Part shown: in pieces, positions 14,265 to 14,795 of the stretch | How the letters are laid out: each line of letters opens with the position of its first letter | Position numbering within the stretch: the first letter of the stretch is position 1 | Assembly (NCBI GenBank): GCA_017558545.1 | Contig: JAFYUG010000270.1 | Coordinates: 1-14,795, forward strand | Reading direction: 5' to 3' | Source: Oscillospiraceae bacterium | Lineage (GTDB): Bacteria > Bacillota > Clostridia > Oscillospirales > Oscillospiraceae | DNA: 14,795 nucleotides | Position numbers and translations under genes: made by a program | The notes under the pieces: model-generated | The model's input: only the letters and a program-made list of their open reading frames with translations | Databases searched by the model: none | Told to the model about the DNA's origin: nothing

Positions 14265-14795
14265 ATGATTAAAATCAATCAGCTTCTTGATACCGAGAAA
14301 ACCATAGCATCCCAGCTTTTTGAAGGAAAAGAATATCCTTGGGAAGTTCTTGAAGATATTAAAGCCTTTATTCTTTCCCTTGGTGCAACTCTTCCCGAGG
14401 AAGAATTTGACCATCCTCAGGAGGATGTATGGATAGCCAAGGATGCCAAGGTTTTCCCCTCTGCCTATATCGCAGGTCCCTGCATCATTGATAAGGGTGC
14501 AGAAGTGCGCCATTGCGCATTTATAAGAGGCAGCGCCATAATAGGCAAAAATGCCGTTGTTGGCAACTCCACCGAGCTTAAAAATGTTGTGCTTTTTGAC
14601 GGCGTTCAGGTTCCTCATTATAATTATGTTGGCGACTCTATATTGGGCCATAAGGCTCACATGGGCGCCGGCAGCATAACCTCTAATGTAAAGGGCGATA
14701 AAAAGCTTGTTGTAATCAAAAACGGCGACGAGCTTATTCCTACAGGTCGCAAAAAGGTTGGAGCTATCTTGGGCGACTTTGCAGAAATCGGCTGC
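14265..14795 (+). CDS. Left-handed beta-helix protein like the GlmU acetyltransferase domain (3' end outside window)
   Basis: A reading frame of 177 codons starts at ATG 14265, with GAGGAGGGGA overlapping the glmM stop, and runs off the window. After an N-terminal helical region of about 50 residues come hexapeptide-type repeats (about 56-177) typical of left-handed beta-helix acyltransferases. There is no room for the GlmU nucleotidyltransferase domain. By hand alignment with the E. coli GlmU acetyltransferase domain as I recall it, without gaps from R88 to K147, these match: R88 (R333), K106 (K351), H118 (catalytic H363), Y121 (Y366), N141 (N386) and K147 (K392). H132 replaces N377. GHKAHMGAGSIT (128-139) matches GDNVNIGAGTIT. 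This suggests a stand-alone glucosamine-1-phosphate N-acetyltransferase acting on the GlmM product. Such proteins are often labelled UDP-GlcNAc pyrophosphorylase, which this sequence does not support. Confidence 0.82.
   Translation, partial: MIKINQLLDTEKTIASQLFEGKEYPWEVLEDIKAFILSLGATLPEEEFDHPQEDVWIAKDAKVFPSAYIAGPCIIDKGAEVRHCAFIRGSAIIGKNAVVGNSTELKNVVLFDGVQVPHYNYVGDSILGHKAHMGAGSITSNVKGDKKLVVIKNGDELIPTGRKKVGAILGDFAEIGC

Noticed and set aside
14028..14660. A 210-codon antisense frame over the glmM end and the next gene
   Set aside because: Codon-aligned shadow of two plus-strand genes with good motifs and ribosome sites.

Overview
The window looks like ordinary core chromosome from a low-to-moderate G+C Gram-positive anaerobe, most likely an uncultured member of class Clostridia (Oscillospiraceae/Ruminococcaceae type). 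The reasons are a T-box leader on alaS, sigma-A-like promoters with strong AGGAGG-type ribosome sites, an RNase M5-like Toprim/DUF4093 protein, an NrdR repressor, and a DUF421 (YetF)/DUF4363 gene pair. I see no insertion sequence, phage gene, CRISPR array, tRNA or rRNA gene, and no obvious defence or toxin module. I do not believe the window holds a wholly new system. The most interesting items are the GlmU-acetyltransferase-like gene after glmM and the antisense arrangement around a small membrane protein near 10.8-11.0 kb.

Layout. 1-2722: the 3' part of mltG (cell-wall glycan endolytic transglycosylase with a very acidic cytoplasmic tail), overlapping by 20 bases a U32-family gene probably involved in tRNA wobble-uridine hydroxylation. 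2771-3451: sfsA. 3460-6774: a promoter, an alanine-type T-box riboswitch with its terminator, alaS, and a HIT-family hydrolase gene, closed by a strong hairpin at 6796-6831. 6835-10814: a promoter and a tightly overlapped run of comEC, holA and an rnmV-like gene. 10774-11019 (minus): a small two-helix membrane protein facing the end of that run, with a plus-strand terminator inside its coding region. 11120-11686: promoter, nrdR and a bidirectional terminator. 11687-12785 (minus): the DUF421/DUF4363 pair with its own possible promoter. 12821-14795: promoter, glmM, and a left-handed beta-helix acetyltransferase-like gene running off the window.

How the genes work together. Two themes recur. The first is cell-wall precursor and glycan handling: mltG at one end, and at the other glmM with the GlcN-1-phosphate acetyltransferase-like protein on the way to UDP-GlcNAc. 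The second is translation and nucleic-acid upkeep: alaS, the tRNA-modifying U32 protein, the RNase M5-like protein, holA, comEC and nrdR. Three strong plus-strand promoters (before the T-box, comEC and glmM) share a TG-n-TAAAAT extended -10. Several start codons differ from the longest open frame: alaS starts at 3777, the HIT gene at 6433, nrdR at 11190 and DUF421 at 12714.
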